Assembly (NCBI GenBank): GCA_964017125.1
Contig: OZ024902.1
Span: 101,648,796 to 101,712,795, forward strand
DNA from: Flabesymbios commensalis
Taxonomy: Eukaryota > Annelida > Polychaeta > Terebellida > Flabelligeridae
DNA length: 64,000 nt
Direction of reading: 5' to 3'
The position numbers and the translations under genes are program-made. This document shows, piece by piece, positions 11,437 through 22,559 of this stretch. Numbering within the stretch: position 1 is the stretch's first letter; the number at the start of each line of letters is the position of its first letter. The notes below the pieces were generated by a model. That model saw only the letters and a list, made by a program, of their open reading frames with translations. It did no database searches and was not told the DNA's origin.

Positions 11437-12145
11437 TAATGCATTTTATTTCAAAATTGAAGTCATATTGAAGGGGGGACACTCAGCCCAGCTAGTATGT
11501 CATATAGACTAGCTATTTTTAAATTTATTTTATTTCAAAATTCATGTCATATTGAGGGGGAACACTAAGCCAAGGCAGTGTATGATATAGGCTAGCTATG
11601 TTTAAAAACCTAAATAAATGTTGTTTTTTAAAATTCATTTTATTTCAAAATTTATGTCATATTGAGGGGGAACACTCAGCCCAGACAGTGTACGATAGAG
11701 GATATCTAGGATAAACAAATTGTTAAAAAAATGACCTTTTTTAAATTCATTTTATTTCAAAATTCATGTCATATTGAAAAGGGAACTCTCAGCCCAGGCA
11801 GTGTATGATATAGGCTAGCTAGGCAAAAAAAATGTTTTTTTAATTCATTTTATTTCAAAATTCATGTGATATTGAGGGGGAACACTCAGCCCAGACAGTG
11901 TACGATAGAGGATAGCTAGGATAAACAAATTGTTAAAAAAATGACCTTTTTTTAATTCATTTTATTTCAAAATTCATGTCATATTGAGGGGGGGGGACAC
12001 TCAGCTCAGGCAGTGTATGATACAGGCTAGCTAGGCATAAAAAATGTTTTTTTAATTCATTTTATTTCAAAATTCATGTGATATTGAGGGGGGGGGGGAC
12101 ACTCAGCCCAGACAGTGTATGATATAGGCTAGCCAGGATAAACAA
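11437..12145. repeat. Tandem array, seven units of about 80-111 bp
   Basis: Units contain TTCATTTTATTTCAAAATT, CATATTGAGGGGG, ACACTCAGCCCAG and GTGTATGATATAGGC. Unit starts lie near 11441, 11523, 11634, 11743, 11845, 11955 and 12056. The G-run length varies between units. Confidence 0.8.
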
Positions 12146-13084
12146 GGGAGTTTGATCGAGTCTCTCAGTAAGTAGGGTAGAATTAGAGACTAGCGTTAGA
12201 CTAGTAGGGGAGACCGGGACACATTGAGACACGAGGCACAATGGGACAATGGGATTTCCTGGGAATTCCCCAATGGGAGAATCCTGAAAATAATGTCACA
12301 TGACCTCAGAGATACTCCAGTGGCCATATTGTTTTCTTAATGTGTGGCATGCAGTACTTTGGATGTAAGAGATTTTATAATTTTTATCATATAAAAAGTA
12401 AATTTTAGTAAATTTCGGTCGAGCTAGTGCATGTGTGAACATAGTAGACATTGTTTATGCATTTCTTGTTGAAAGACCACTTAGGGTACACCACTTATGT
12501 AAGATGTATATTACCTTACTGTGAAAGTATATTACAGCATCACATATGAAAGGTCACGATGGAACATGGGGCACATTGGGACAAAGGATCACGGGGTTCA
12601 ATGGGACAACTGGGGCACATTGGGACAGGTGTCCCTATGTGCCCCGCAGTGTCCCAATGTGCCCCAATGTTCAGTGTTACAATATAATTGTGATATGCTA
12701 TCACCACCAAAAACAGCCGTTTTGGATTATACTGGGGAAATAACAGTTAAATCCATTGAAATATGTACATTATATTTGCTTCATTTGTTTCATTGAACTC
12801 TTCTCTCCACCCATTTAGGCCTACCTACAATTTAGCACATTAGTGCATTAATTAGCTTTTTTTTTTTATTTAAAAAAGTATGATGAATTTATACCCACCC
12901 CTTATAGTGGCCTGTAATGATGTTCATGCTTACAACATTTTGGCTATGTGCAGTATTGGAATTTACAGCCGTCCCATATACATGAGGGTACATGGGTCTT
13001 TTACTACATTTTAAGGCATTATACCTGATACGTGAAGAGTTATATATGTGAAGCAGAGTGTTTTTGCCAATAAGAATAACAAAT

Positions 13085-14450
13085 TTACTACAGCAGCTTA
13101 TAGAGGCACCCATGGGAATCAGCTCATGGGAGCACTGCAGCACTGCATGGGAGCACCGCAGCAGCTGTTGCGAGCACCTTAGCAGGAGTGTCAAAAAAAA
13201 TTGCAAAGCAAAAGGGAAGTAGCCAGTAGCAAAATAACGGCAAAATATTACCTGATGGCACGATGCACCATTAAAAATATCCTAGTCGCAAAATTATAGG
13301 CATCAAGTTAGCAAAAAATGTGAATTTCGACAGCTTGGCCACCCTTGCTTAGCAGCTTATTGGAGCACATCAGCAGCTGATGAGAGCACCACAGCAGCTT
13401 TTTGAAGCACCGCAGCAGCTGTTGGGAGTACAACAGCAACTGTTTGGAGCACAGCAGAGCACATGTTGAGAGCAGATATCAACAGCAGCTGTAGAAGCTA
13501 TTGAGAGCACCACAGCAGTAGCTGGAAGCACCGCAGCAGCCGCTGGTAGCACCACAGCAGCCGGTTCGACCACCACAGCAGCTTATGGGAGAAACACAGC
13601 AGTTGCTGGGAGGACTGCAACAGCTTATGGGAGCACCACAGCAGCCATTGGTAGCACCGTAGCAGCCGCTGGTAGCACCGCAAAAGCTGCTGGGATCACT
13701 ACAGCAGCTCAGCCCCGCAGAAGTCGTTAGAAGCACCATAGCAGCTGCTGTGAGCAGCGCAGCAGCTCATGGAGCAGTGCAGCAGTTGTTAGGAGCACTG
13801 CAGCAGCTGCTGGGAGCACCGCACTAGCCCCTGGGAGCACCACAGCAGCTTATGAGAGCATCACAGCAGTTGCTCGGAGCTCTGCAGCAGCATAGGCACA
13901 TCTCGGCACCTGCTGGTAGCACCACAGCAGCCGCTCGGAGTGCTGCAGAAGCTTATGTGAGCACCACAGCAGCTGCGAGGAGCACCGTAACAGCTTATGG
14001 GAGCACCGTATCAGCTACTCGGAGCATTGCAGCAGCTTATGGGAGCACCACATCAGCCATTGGGAGCACCGCAGCAGCCGTTGGGAGCACCGCAGCAGCT
14101 TATGGGAGCACCACAACAACTGCTGGGAGCACCACAGCAGCTTTTGGGAGCAACGCAGCAGTTGTTGGGAGAAATGCAGCAGTATGGGTGCATCGCAGCA
14201 CCTGCTGGTAGCACCTCAGCAGCTTATGGGAGCACCACAGCAACTGCATGCTGGGAGCACTGCAGCAGGTTATGGGAGCAACAAAGCAGTTGTTGGGAGC
14301 ACTGCAGCAGCACTGCCCCAGAGAGCAATGCAATGGTGGGCCACCGGTAGACCAACACTTTTTGACCACTACCTGGAGTGATGCTGTCTGGGGCAGTAGC
14401 TTATGGGAGCACCAGAGCAGCTGTCGAGAGCACCGTATTGAAGCACTGTA
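13085..14450. repeat. GC-rich 21-bp minisatellite (GCAGCAGCTTATGGGAGCACC)
   Basis: Roughly sixty degenerate units of about 21 bases form an island much richer in GC than its surroundings. Because the unit is a multiple of three, several frames on both strands stay open (STAAAYG and GAPQQLL heptads on the plus strand). None has a credible start, splice context or frame preference. It is more likely a minisatellite than a protein gene. Confidence 0.8.
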
Positions 14451-14688
14451 GTAGCTATTTATTTAAAATTACATACATTTGACACATACAGCACTTGTAA
14501 AGAAAATAGAATTTTAAAATTATCTTCTTATGGCTTTGAGTAAACAAAATGATGTGAAAACCTCGGGTGTGAAATTCAGTGTCCCCTCCTGTGCATAGCG
14601 TACCATATATGGGACTGTGAAAATTGTGAGCGGCAGCTATTTAATGAATAGGCCTACTTGTGCTGCCCCCTGCTGGGTGATGCATTAA

Positions 14689-15424
14689 CTCATAGCAGTC
14701 TAGGTCCGAGCCCAGCTCGGACCTGGCATTTATGACGCTGCAGTCTAGGTCCGAGTCCAGCTCGGACCTGGCAATAATGCTTAGCCATTCACCAAATGAC
14801 ATCACTTGCGCAACTATGAACCAAGTATGGGTAGCCTGGAACATAAAGAGTTGACTTATTTGCATCACAACTGTTTCCGAAATAAAAATCGAGCTCCAGG
14901 CTCAGATGAATACGAGGCTTTTATTATTTCCCAGATTAGTTGGGAATGTCAAACTTGGTGCATCTCAAAATTTGAAATCCGGTATGCATCTCAATTTTTT
15001 TTAGAAAGATTGCTAAATCCCATGGTAATAACTTATTCACCCTATTATTTTGTTTATAAAGACCTATTGAATGCTTCTTCGAACCATTTGTGATGTATTT
15101 TAATATATTTTATATGAATTGATGTAATGTTGTACTCCTGAATCCCCGTGAATTACAAAAATACCATTTTTAAACAAAATTTCCAAAAATTTGACTACCT
15201 AATTAGCATATTCAAATGGCTGTCGGTTGCCATGGCAACATCACATTGGCCGTTTAAATGAAGTGTATTCTGGATATATATTGTATGTGTGTTCCTATGG
15301 TGTATGGGAAATACATATGCCATAATTCTAAATTTATATTTAAAGTAAGACATTATGTCCCAAAATCACAAAAATGGCCAGACCACACAGACGTCCTATG
15401 GCAAAACGGCCAGACTGCTATGAG
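14689..15424. mobile_element. Nested 736-bp TTAA element
   Basis: TTAA at 14685-14688 and 15425-15428 flanks inverted ends CTCATAGCAGTCTAGG and GGCCAGACTGCTATGAG. A TTAA target fits piggyBac or Kolobok. Near the left end, GGTCCGAGCCCAGCTCGGAC is a tight hairpin that occurs twice (14704 and 14748). No transposase frame is seen. Confidence 0.72.
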
Positions 15425-15829
15425 TTAAATAACAATTATTTAACACCAGCGTAGTTTTCTTCTATATTCTATTAATGATTAATGTCATTCCATTTTCAAA
15501 GGTGATGTAACAATGAGACCGTCAGCTAAAATAATATTGACATTGTAATGGTCATGCTGTAAAAAGCTGCCAGATTGTCCCAATGTACCCCGGCCACTGT
15601 CCCATAGTGCCCCACAGTCGGGGCACAATGGGACATTTAAAAAATAAATTAATAAACGTGTCACAGAGTAAACTATTACAAATTGCCCACTTTTGAAAAC
15701 AGTTATTTTTTCCAATATAATATAAAGAGATAATAAGCATCACCATTCAATCATAAAGGTATGTTTTTATAAATCACAATAAGCAAATATGTGACAAATG
15801 TCCCAATGTGCCCCGGTCTCCCCTACTAG

Positions 15830-16526
15830 ATGAAAGGTAAGGCCTAGACCCAGATTAATTGCCATTAAATTATTTATATAGGCCTAGTGCTAGGCCTACT
15901 GAAAGTCAAATTTAACTTGTAGTTGTAGCGCATGTTTCCGTCAATTTCTTAGTCAATTCTCAAAAGATTCTTATGAAATTAAGCGATGTCTATTTGCAAG
16001 TCATCCCCCAAACAATGTGAAATTTTCGTTGAAAAATATTCAATATATAGTTCTAAAGTTAGGGCCTAGACCATCTGACATGTTTCAGGGACGTCGTAAT
16101 TAGAAAATTAATAGGCCTACATGAGGGGAACAACCAGCCCAAGAAAAGACAGGAAGTAAACATTGCCGTAACCACAGGTGAAACGCATGCGCACCGACCC
16201 CAGGGGGAACCACTGGACGGGGGTAATGCTGGCTGGCCGCACCGGTAATTAAAGGTTTCTCATAGAATGCCGTACCAAACATTGCGTACGTTATTTAGTG
16301 AAAATATCCTTACCCGTAACATCTGCATAATTTACCTGTGTAAATTAAAAAACCTTGTATATTTCTCTATATTATCAGAGATATGCTATATATTGTAACA
16401 TGTTTAGCTTTAAAATACGTATATTAAGTTTTTTTGTACTTAGATTAATATATTGTTGATACAAATGCAGCGGACTATTTCTTTGTGTGTAAAAAGAAAC
16501 TTCCGGCCAGTGAATCTATTTTGCAG
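15830..16526. other. Upstream flank of RRM2; no gene seen
   Basis: There is no coding frame or RNA gene. It contains a short AGGGACGTCGTAATTA word shared with the 26-kb repeats. Confidence 0.45.
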
Positions 16527-16552
16527 TTTGGCGCGATTTATAAATTTGGCGC
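16527..16552 (+). promoter_or_regulatory. RRM2 core promoter: E2F site, TATA box, E2F site
   Basis: TTTGGCGC at 16527-16534 and again at 16545-16552 are exact matches to the E2F/DP consensus TTTSGCGC. TATAAA at 16539-16544 lies between them, and the two E2F cores start 18 bases apart. The predicted transcription start is about 16570, giving an ATG-free leader of some 110 bases to the RRM2 start. E2F control of ribonucleotide reductase genes at G1/S is established in animals and plants. Use of this site here is inferred. Confidence 0.75.
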
Positions 16553-16682
16553 TGAGCTGTCACTGTCACTTTGTCTGCTGATCTCACTGTGACTGTTTGT
16601 ACACCTTGACATTATATCAGTTGTTTGCATTGTTACAACTTTTTAAGAATTATTTTAGTCTACCGAAGTTCAAGTTTACACA

Positions 16683-17894
16683 ATGTCTGAAAACAGAGTG
16701 CCTTTACAGAACCATGTGTCTTCGTTGGAGAACAGCTTACTGCATAATAAAGCCAGTCCTGCAAAGAAAAATCAATCGCCACTTCTTCGAGCTCGCAATT
16801 CTCCCACAAAAAGAGTGCTTGGTGAAAGTCAGTCCTTGAACATCGAAGCGGCACCGAAATCAAATGATGTTCAGAAAGACGCATCAGCGGAGAATATTGT
16901 GAGTAAAGTAAATCAAATAAACATTGAAGACGAGCCTTTGTTACGTCCAAATCCTAATCGATTCGTGGTCTTTCCTATCAAGTATCACGATATCTGGGCG
17001 ATGTACAAAAAGGCTGAGGCGTCGTTTTGGACGGCTGAAGAAGTTGATCTTTCCAAGGATGTGAGTCACTGGGAGCAGCTGAAGGATGACGAGAAGCATT
17101 TCATTTCTCACGTCTTGGCATTCTTCGCGGCAAGTGATGGCATCGTCAATGAGAATTTGGTTGAACGGTTTAGCAAAGAGGTGCAAGTAACGGAAGCACG
17201 CTGTTTTTATGGTTTTCAAATAGCTATTGAAAATATCCATTCCGAAATGTACAGCTTGCTGATAGACACATATATCAAAGACCCTGTTGAACGTGATTTC
17301 CTATTCAACGCCATTGAAACAATGCCCTGTGTCAAAGAGAAAGCTGACTGGGCATTGCAGTGGATTGGTGATGATTCTGCTTACGGTGAGAGAGTTGTTG
17401 CATTTGCTGCTGTGGAGGGTATTTTCTTCTCGGGCTCGTTTGCTTCAATTTTCTGGCTGAAGAAACGCGGTGTGATGCCTGGTCTCACTTTTAGCAATGA
17501 ACTTATTAGCAGAGATGAGGGACTTCATACAGATTTTGCTTGTCTCATGTACAGTCATCTAGTGAACAAGTTGACACAATCACGTGTATATGAAATTATT
17601 ACTGATGCAGTCAGAATTGAACAGAAGTTCTTGACTGAAGCACTACCTGTAGCTCTTATCGGTATGAATGGAACCCTGATGAAGCAGTATATAGAATTCG
17701 TTGCTGATCGCTTGCTACTTGAATTAGACTGTGAAAAATACTACAATGTTGAAAACCCTTTTGACTTTATGGAACACATCTCCTTGGAGGGTAAAACAAA
17801 CTTCTTTGAGAAAAGAGTCGGAGAGTACCAGAAGATGGGTGTAACTGGATCTGGGGATAATGCGCATACTTTCTCTGTTGATGAAGATTTCTAA
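16683..17894 (+). CDS. RRM2: Ribonucleoside-diphosphate reductase small subunit (R2), intronless
   Basis: This is the class I ribonucleotide reductase beta subunit. It holds the diiron-tyrosyl radical that lets the R1 subunit reduce NDPs to dNDPs in the cytosol. The 403-residue frame starts in good context (ACAATGT). It aligns along its whole length with animal RRM2 (human 389 residues). Iron ligands by motif are D122 (VDLSKD), E183 and H186 (ENIHSEMY), E245 (AAVEGIFF), and E279 and H282 (RDEGLH). The radical tyrosine is Y190. The R1-docking tail FSVDEDF (397-403) is intact. The N-terminal 85 residues are variable and contain TKRVLGE (42-48), matching the cyclin-binding region of vertebrate RRM2. 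No KEN box is seen. There are no introns, whereas vertebrate RRM2 has many. The frame is undamaged, with its own E2F/TATA promoter and poly(A) signals, so it looks functional. Confidence 0.97.
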   Translation: MSENRVPLQNHVSSLENSLLHNKASPAKKNQSPLLRARNSPTKRVLGESQSLNIEAAPKSNDVQKDASAENIVSKVNQINIEDEPLLRPNPNRFVVFPIKYHDIWAMYKKAEASFWTAEEVDLSKDVSHWEQLKDDEKHFISHVLAFFAASDGIVNENLVERFSKEVQVTEARCFYGFQIAIENIHSEMYSLLIDTYIKDPVERDFLFNAIETMPCVKEKADWALQWIGDDSAYGERVVAFAAVEGIFFSGSFASIFWLKKRGVMPGLTFSNELISRDEGLHTDFACLMYSHLVNKLTQSRVYEIITDAVRIEQKFLTEALPVALIGMNGTLMKQYIEFVADRLLLELDCEKYYNVENPFDFMEHISLEGKTNFFEKRVGEYQKMGVTGSGDNAHTFSVDEDF

Positions 17895-18034
17895 TCACCA
17901 AGATCCACATGAATGTTTCTAATGTATTCTATTTATTCATTGTTAAGATGACTTCCAGTGTTTTTATTGGAATATGATTGTTTCAGATATGTTTATGGAC
18001 TTTATTTTACCACATTATCCAGACTGGTTTCTGG

Positions 18035-18246
18035 AATAAATTTTACTGGTATTTCTACATGCTAATAATTACAGTAGGTCCTTGATCATTTTATACTTTA
18101 ATTCTGTTCTTAATTTTTTAATCTTCATTTAATTTTTACAACAGATGTTGGTTAATTGTTTTTATTTAAAATATAATGCAATCCCTTTTAGATTATTTTA
18201 GTGGCTTTTATTTATCACAATAAAGAATAACAATGTAATGAATAAA
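18035..18246 (+). terminator. RRM2 polyadenylation signals
   Basis: AATAAA occurs at 18035-18040, 18219-18224 and 18241-18246. The last is followed by a GT-rich stretch (GTGTATTTTGTTCTGTTG) suited to a downstream element. The 3'UTR would be about 150 to 370 bases. No genomic A-tail follows. Confidence 0.6.
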
Positions 18247-18364
18247 GCTGTCGGTTATGAGTGTATTTTGTTCTGTTGTCAATTTTTCAATATATATATA
18301 AATTACATAATATCACATGGTATAACAAAGCACTAAAAGGTGTGTCATGATTTTGGGAAATGTG

Positions 18365-18850
18365 ATCGTAAATTTTTAATAATTTCTGACGTTAAGTTCC
18401 AAAATTTTTGCGCCCACAAAAAATTTTGGTGTTGACTTCTGGTGGCCATTTTGAATTTTAGTAGCATCTTTAAAAATCAATTGCACATCCACATGTTGCT
18501 AGGAATGTGATGTTAAAATTAAAAGAAAATTGACTAAACTAATTTTTTGAGTTTTTGCGCCCACCAAAAAATTGAAGTTGATCCGTGCCGGCCATTTTAA
18601 ATTTCAGTAAAATCTTAAGTCGCCTGCACATCTCCATATGGTGGGGAATGTGATGGCAAAATTTGAAAAGTTTCTGACTCTTTTTAAGTTTTTGAGCCCA
18701 CAAATTTTTTTGGATTTGGCCTCTGGCGCCCATTTTGAATTTTGGTAGCATCTTTAAAAATTAACTTTGCGCCCACAAGAAAACATGACGCCAGCCGCCG
18801 GACAGAATACTGGTGCGACTAAAATCCCCATTCCCCTACGGGTCGGGGAT
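18365..18850. repeat. Satellite array B (about three 145-bp units) with end hairpin
   Basis: Units share TTTTTGCGCCCACAAAA, GGCCATTTTGAATTTT, AGCATCTTTAAAAAT and GGAATGTGATG. The unit edge GCGCCCACAAG is the same word as in array A. A hairpin follows at 18824-18850 (ATCCCC pairing with GGGGAT). This repeats the array-then-hairpin layout of 2515-3920. Confidence 0.7.
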
Positions 18851-18859
18851 GAAAACTAC

Positions 18860-20049
18860 TTTCCTCCATGCGGGTTATGCATACGATAATCGGATATTTT
18901 TTCCAAGAGGTGCTTCTATTGTGAACAGGTGCTATTAATAAAAATATAGGTTTTTTCCAACAGGAGCTTTCATTCCGAACACTCCTCTATTAGGGACAGG
19001 AGAGTATCCCTCCTAAATTTTATACCCTTTATCCAGTTTGCCAATAGCTCGAGTTTTAAAATGGCACACAAAAACTAGGTCGCACCAGCAAAGATAGTCG
19101 ACTATCTGCAATGATTTTTTTGTATGTATTATCTGGAAAACAGTACCACATGGGTAGACCATTATCGACAAAATGTGCGACCATTATGGACTTGAATATA
19201 TGTAATATCTGGAAAACTGTGCGACCAAAATTTATTTTATGGCTTTAAAAAAAAAATCTAATCAAAGTAACTTTACAAAAACAACACGTAAGGAGAGAGA
19301 GGTCAAAAAGCGTTACATAATGTACAGAAAGACATGCATGAAAGTGACTTTGGGCCAAGGAAAATAAAAAAATTCTTTCCTACAGATTGGTTGAAGTAAC
19401 AAAAAATAAAAATTTCCCACCTACCCACTGGTTAAAATCGGAAACAAACATAATATTTTTTTGGCCTTACTATACATCTTCAAGGTAGGATGTATTGAAC
19501 CCTGTAAAAATTCAACTCTTATTGTTGCAAGTTGGTCAGCATATTCACCTATAGGGAAAAACTTGTTCAGTACACTTGTTGCATAGGCTAGCAAAATGCA
19601 ATAGAATTCTGCCCATTTGCTAATCAAATTTGTAATTGTTCAGTAAAATATTTGGATATCAATGATCAGGAGGTCTAGCATACTACAACTTGGAAACGTA
19701 TTTGCTAATCAATAATTTGCAAACATTTTTTTGTCGGCACCGCAAAAATGTGAATTGAGACGCCCCTGTCATGTATGTGCGATATCTGGAAACATGACTA
19801 ATTTGAAATAAAAGGAAGTGGTAAGAGTCAGTTTTTCTTATTCATACTTCTCCCAATTTTTTGGTACAAGCAAACTTTTCAGGGGTGGACTGGATGATAC
19901 TTCGGAGTGCTGAGTTTTTAACCCAAAACATTTTTTTTGTTTAACCTAAACCTTTCTTTTTATCACCCGGATAAACAAGATTTTCTCAGATTTTCCAAAA
20001 ATTAACGCACTACAAAGGTGAGTTTCCCGGATCATTAAAAAATATTGTA
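18860..20049. other. No gene seen; 1.2 kb AT-rich spacer
   Basis: No protein-family frame, RNA gene or terminal-repeat pair was recognised. Confidence 0.45.
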
Positions 20050-20509
20050 AGATATCAGGCCGTCAAGTGAGGACAGGTCCCCAAAAAATAGGAAAATAGG
20101 ATATGGGCCTTTGAAAAAAATAGGACAAAACAGCTTAATAATAGGACTAAATTACGAGTTTATTTTTCTAAAGATGCCCTTGCAACACCCCTCACAGCCA
20201 TCCCGCTCACCCACTTCAGTTGAAAAATGTTGCAGTGACTGGTGATTGAGTTTGGTTCATATTAAAGACAGCTGCCTATAATAAATGTAACAAGACTATA
20301 TAAGTCCAGACGCTGCCTATTGTCAAAGCGATTTTGTGTAGTGTTATTAAAGTAGTCCTAGGCTATGCCAAAAATTAAGATGATAAACAATTACATGTAG
20401 GTCTAAGAGGCTAAGTCTAAGATAGATGAGTAAACAGCAGTTCTGGGCGAGCGCAGTGAGAACAGGCCGGTCAGCACTGAGTCTAAGAGTAAGATCAAGA
20501 ACTAGACAG

Positions 20510-20527
20510 TTTGCCAGAGATGGCAAA
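20510..20527. repeat. Hairpin at the edge of the satellite-C element
   Basis: TTTGCCA, a GAGA loop and TGGCAAA form a perfect 7-bp stem. It lies about 300 bases before array C and again pairs a hairpin with a satellite. Confidence 0.6.
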
Positions 20528-20819
20528 CCTCCATCGAAATCTTAATTTGAATCTTGATCATAATCTGGATCATCCCCACAATTTAATGAATTTGTCCTTG
20601 GCCAGAGACACACCTGTGATTCATGCCAATCTGTGAGATCCGAATTCAATCCAGATCATCCACAAAAACTAACCGGCTGTTCCTTGGCTTGACACACACC
20701 TCAACTATTTTTTTACTTTTTAAGTAATCTGACGGAAAGTCAGAAAGACAACAAACCAACTCGACTAAAAACATAACCTTCCTGGTGGAAGCAAAACGTC
20801 AGTCTAGAATCACTACTAT

Positions 20820-21690
20820 CTGTTTTAGAGTAATGGTCTAGAAAACCACCATAGTTTGTCAGATATTATGCATGGCAGAAAGTCAGCCATTTTGAATTCG
20901 ATCAGGATTTTTTTCAGGAGAGGGCCCTTCTTGAAACCTCACATTTTGCTTCATAGTAGTGGTCTGGCTATCTAGCATGATTTACCAGATATATTAGGCA
21001 TGTTAAAATAAATAATGGCCGAAAATAGGCCATATTGAATTTTATCAAGTATAACTTTTCCAAGGTGCATCCTCTCCTGAAATTTCACATTTTATTTTAT
21101 AGTAATGGTTCAGATATCTAGCACGGTCTAATAAATATGAAGCATTTAGTAAACAAATGGCTGATTTTGAACAAGTTAAAATTGTTCAGGATACATTCTT
21201 CCCTGAAACCTCACATATTATTATACAATAATGGTCTAGCTATCTAGCACAGTTTACCAAATATCGGGCATAAGAAACTTCAAGTAAATAATGGCAGACA
21301 GACGGCCATTCGAATTTGATCAAGTTGATTTATTTTATGTTGCATCCTCCCCTGAAACCTCACATTTTGTTTCATAGTAATGGTCTAGCTATCTAGCACG
21401 CTTCACCCAATATCAGGCCTATTGAGGTAAATATTGGCCGACTGTTGGCCATCTTGAATTCGATCAAATTCAAAATTTTCAGGGTGCATCTTGTCCTGAA
21501 AGCTCACATTTTGTTACATAGTAATGGTCTAGCCATCTAGCATGGTTTACCAAATAGCAGGCATGTGAAAGTAAATACTGGCCGATAGGCGGTCATTTTG
21601 AATTTGATCAAGTCAAACTCTTTCAGGGTGCATCTTCTTTTATAGTAATGGTGTAGCCATCTTGAGTGGTTTTCATGATATTCTGCAAAA
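20820..21690. repeat. Satellite array C, about seven units of about 140 bp
   Basis: Units share AATGGTCTAGCTATCTAGC, GGCCATTTTGAATTTGATC, TTTTCAGGGTGCATC and CCTGAAACCTCACATTTTG. Repeats of the first word lie near 20833, 20965, 21105, 21231, 21380, 21523 and 21647. Confidence 0.78.
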
Positions 21691-21795
21691 TATTTTAATC
21701 GGATATACCGATGGTATAAATTAGGTCAAGATACAAAAACCTAAAAAGACACAACTTGGGACCTTAGAGATCATGTATACATTTGCAATAATATT

Positions 21796-21876
21796 GCAGA
21801 TCTCGAAAACTACTGGGCCGATTACAGTCATATTGCCAATATGACTGTAATCGGCCCAGTAGTTTTCGAGATCTGC
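21796..21876. repeat. Perfect palindrome, 40-bp arms with a 1-base centre
   Basis: Bases 21796-21835 (starting GCAGATCTCGAAAACTAC) are exactly the reverse complement of 21837-21876, with one C between. The flanking 21723-21795 and 21930-22030 segments are diverged direct copies of each other (AGGTCAA, AAAAAGNCACAACT). The palindrome therefore sits at the junction of an old duplication. Confidence 0.9.
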
Positions 21877-22559
21877 TCTGGAAACGAAGTGTGTGTCAAA
21901 ACGTCTAAATAGGTCATTGTGAACCAAAAGTAGGTCAAAGTAAATATACCCAAAAAGCCACAACTGGACCCCCTAGAAGTGTTGTGTGTGAAATTTGAGG
22001 CAATCGAATCCTGAGATATGCTTCGGAAACGAAATGTTAATGGATGGTCCGAGGCCGTAACATCATTCAATCTCTTCTGTGACATTGCGTATTGAATTCA
22101 GTTTAAAAATATTTTAACCTGTCCATTATCCACATGGAAGTCACCCATACACAACAAATTGTTATCCTATGTTATTTTCTCACAGAGTTATAGACAAAAG
22201 AGGTAAAAAAACGGACGGAGGCCGATTCCATAGATCACTCCGGAGCTAATAATATTTCCATACAAAGTGAAAAATTATGTCAAAAAGAAAGAACAAAATT
22301 TAATGAAAAATATGCATAACTCTTAGACAAATTTTAATTCACGACAAAAAAATGTGTGCGGGGAAAAAGATTTACGACCCAAAAAGGGCATGCGGGGAAA
22401 TTCAGGACCCAAAAAGTGAGCGCGGGGAAATTATAACTCAGAAAAATAGGACAAATAGGATGTTTGTCTAAAAAATAGGACAAAATAGGATTAGCTGAAA
22501 AAATAGGACAAAATAGGATAAATAGGACTACTTGACGGCCTGAGATATATACAAACACA

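Larger units (their letters stand above)
12205..15825. mobile_element. 3.6-kb TIR element with CTAG target duplication
   Basis: The left end TAGGGGAGACCGGGACAC and the right end GTGCCCCGGTCTCCCCTA are inverted repeats of about 27 bases. CTAG lies immediately outside both ends (12201-12204 and 15826-15829). Subterminal GGGGCACATTGGGACA words and their complements recur at 12550-12670 and 15570-15640. No transposase was found. The interior is a minisatellite (13085-14450) and a nested TTAA element, so it is non-autonomous. Confidence 0.75.
20056..22542. mobile_element. 2.5-kb TIR element with AGATAT flanks
   Basis: The left end CAGGCCGTCAAGTGAGGAC and the right end GACTACTTGACGGCCTG are inverted repeats. 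AGATAT lies directly outside both (20050-20055 and 22543-22548). Next to each end is a cluster of AAAATAGGACAAAATAGGA words, in direct rather than inverted orientation (20088-20150 and 22440-22530). No transposase is seen. The interior contains satellite array C and a perfect palindrome, so it has received nested insertions. Confidence 0.68.

Noticed and set aside
13370-14451. Several overlapping open frames with Ala/Thr/Ser, Gln/Leu or Cys-rich heptad repeats
   Set aside because: The 21-bp unit is seven codons, so many frames on both strands stay open automatically. No frame preference, start context or signal supports a protein.
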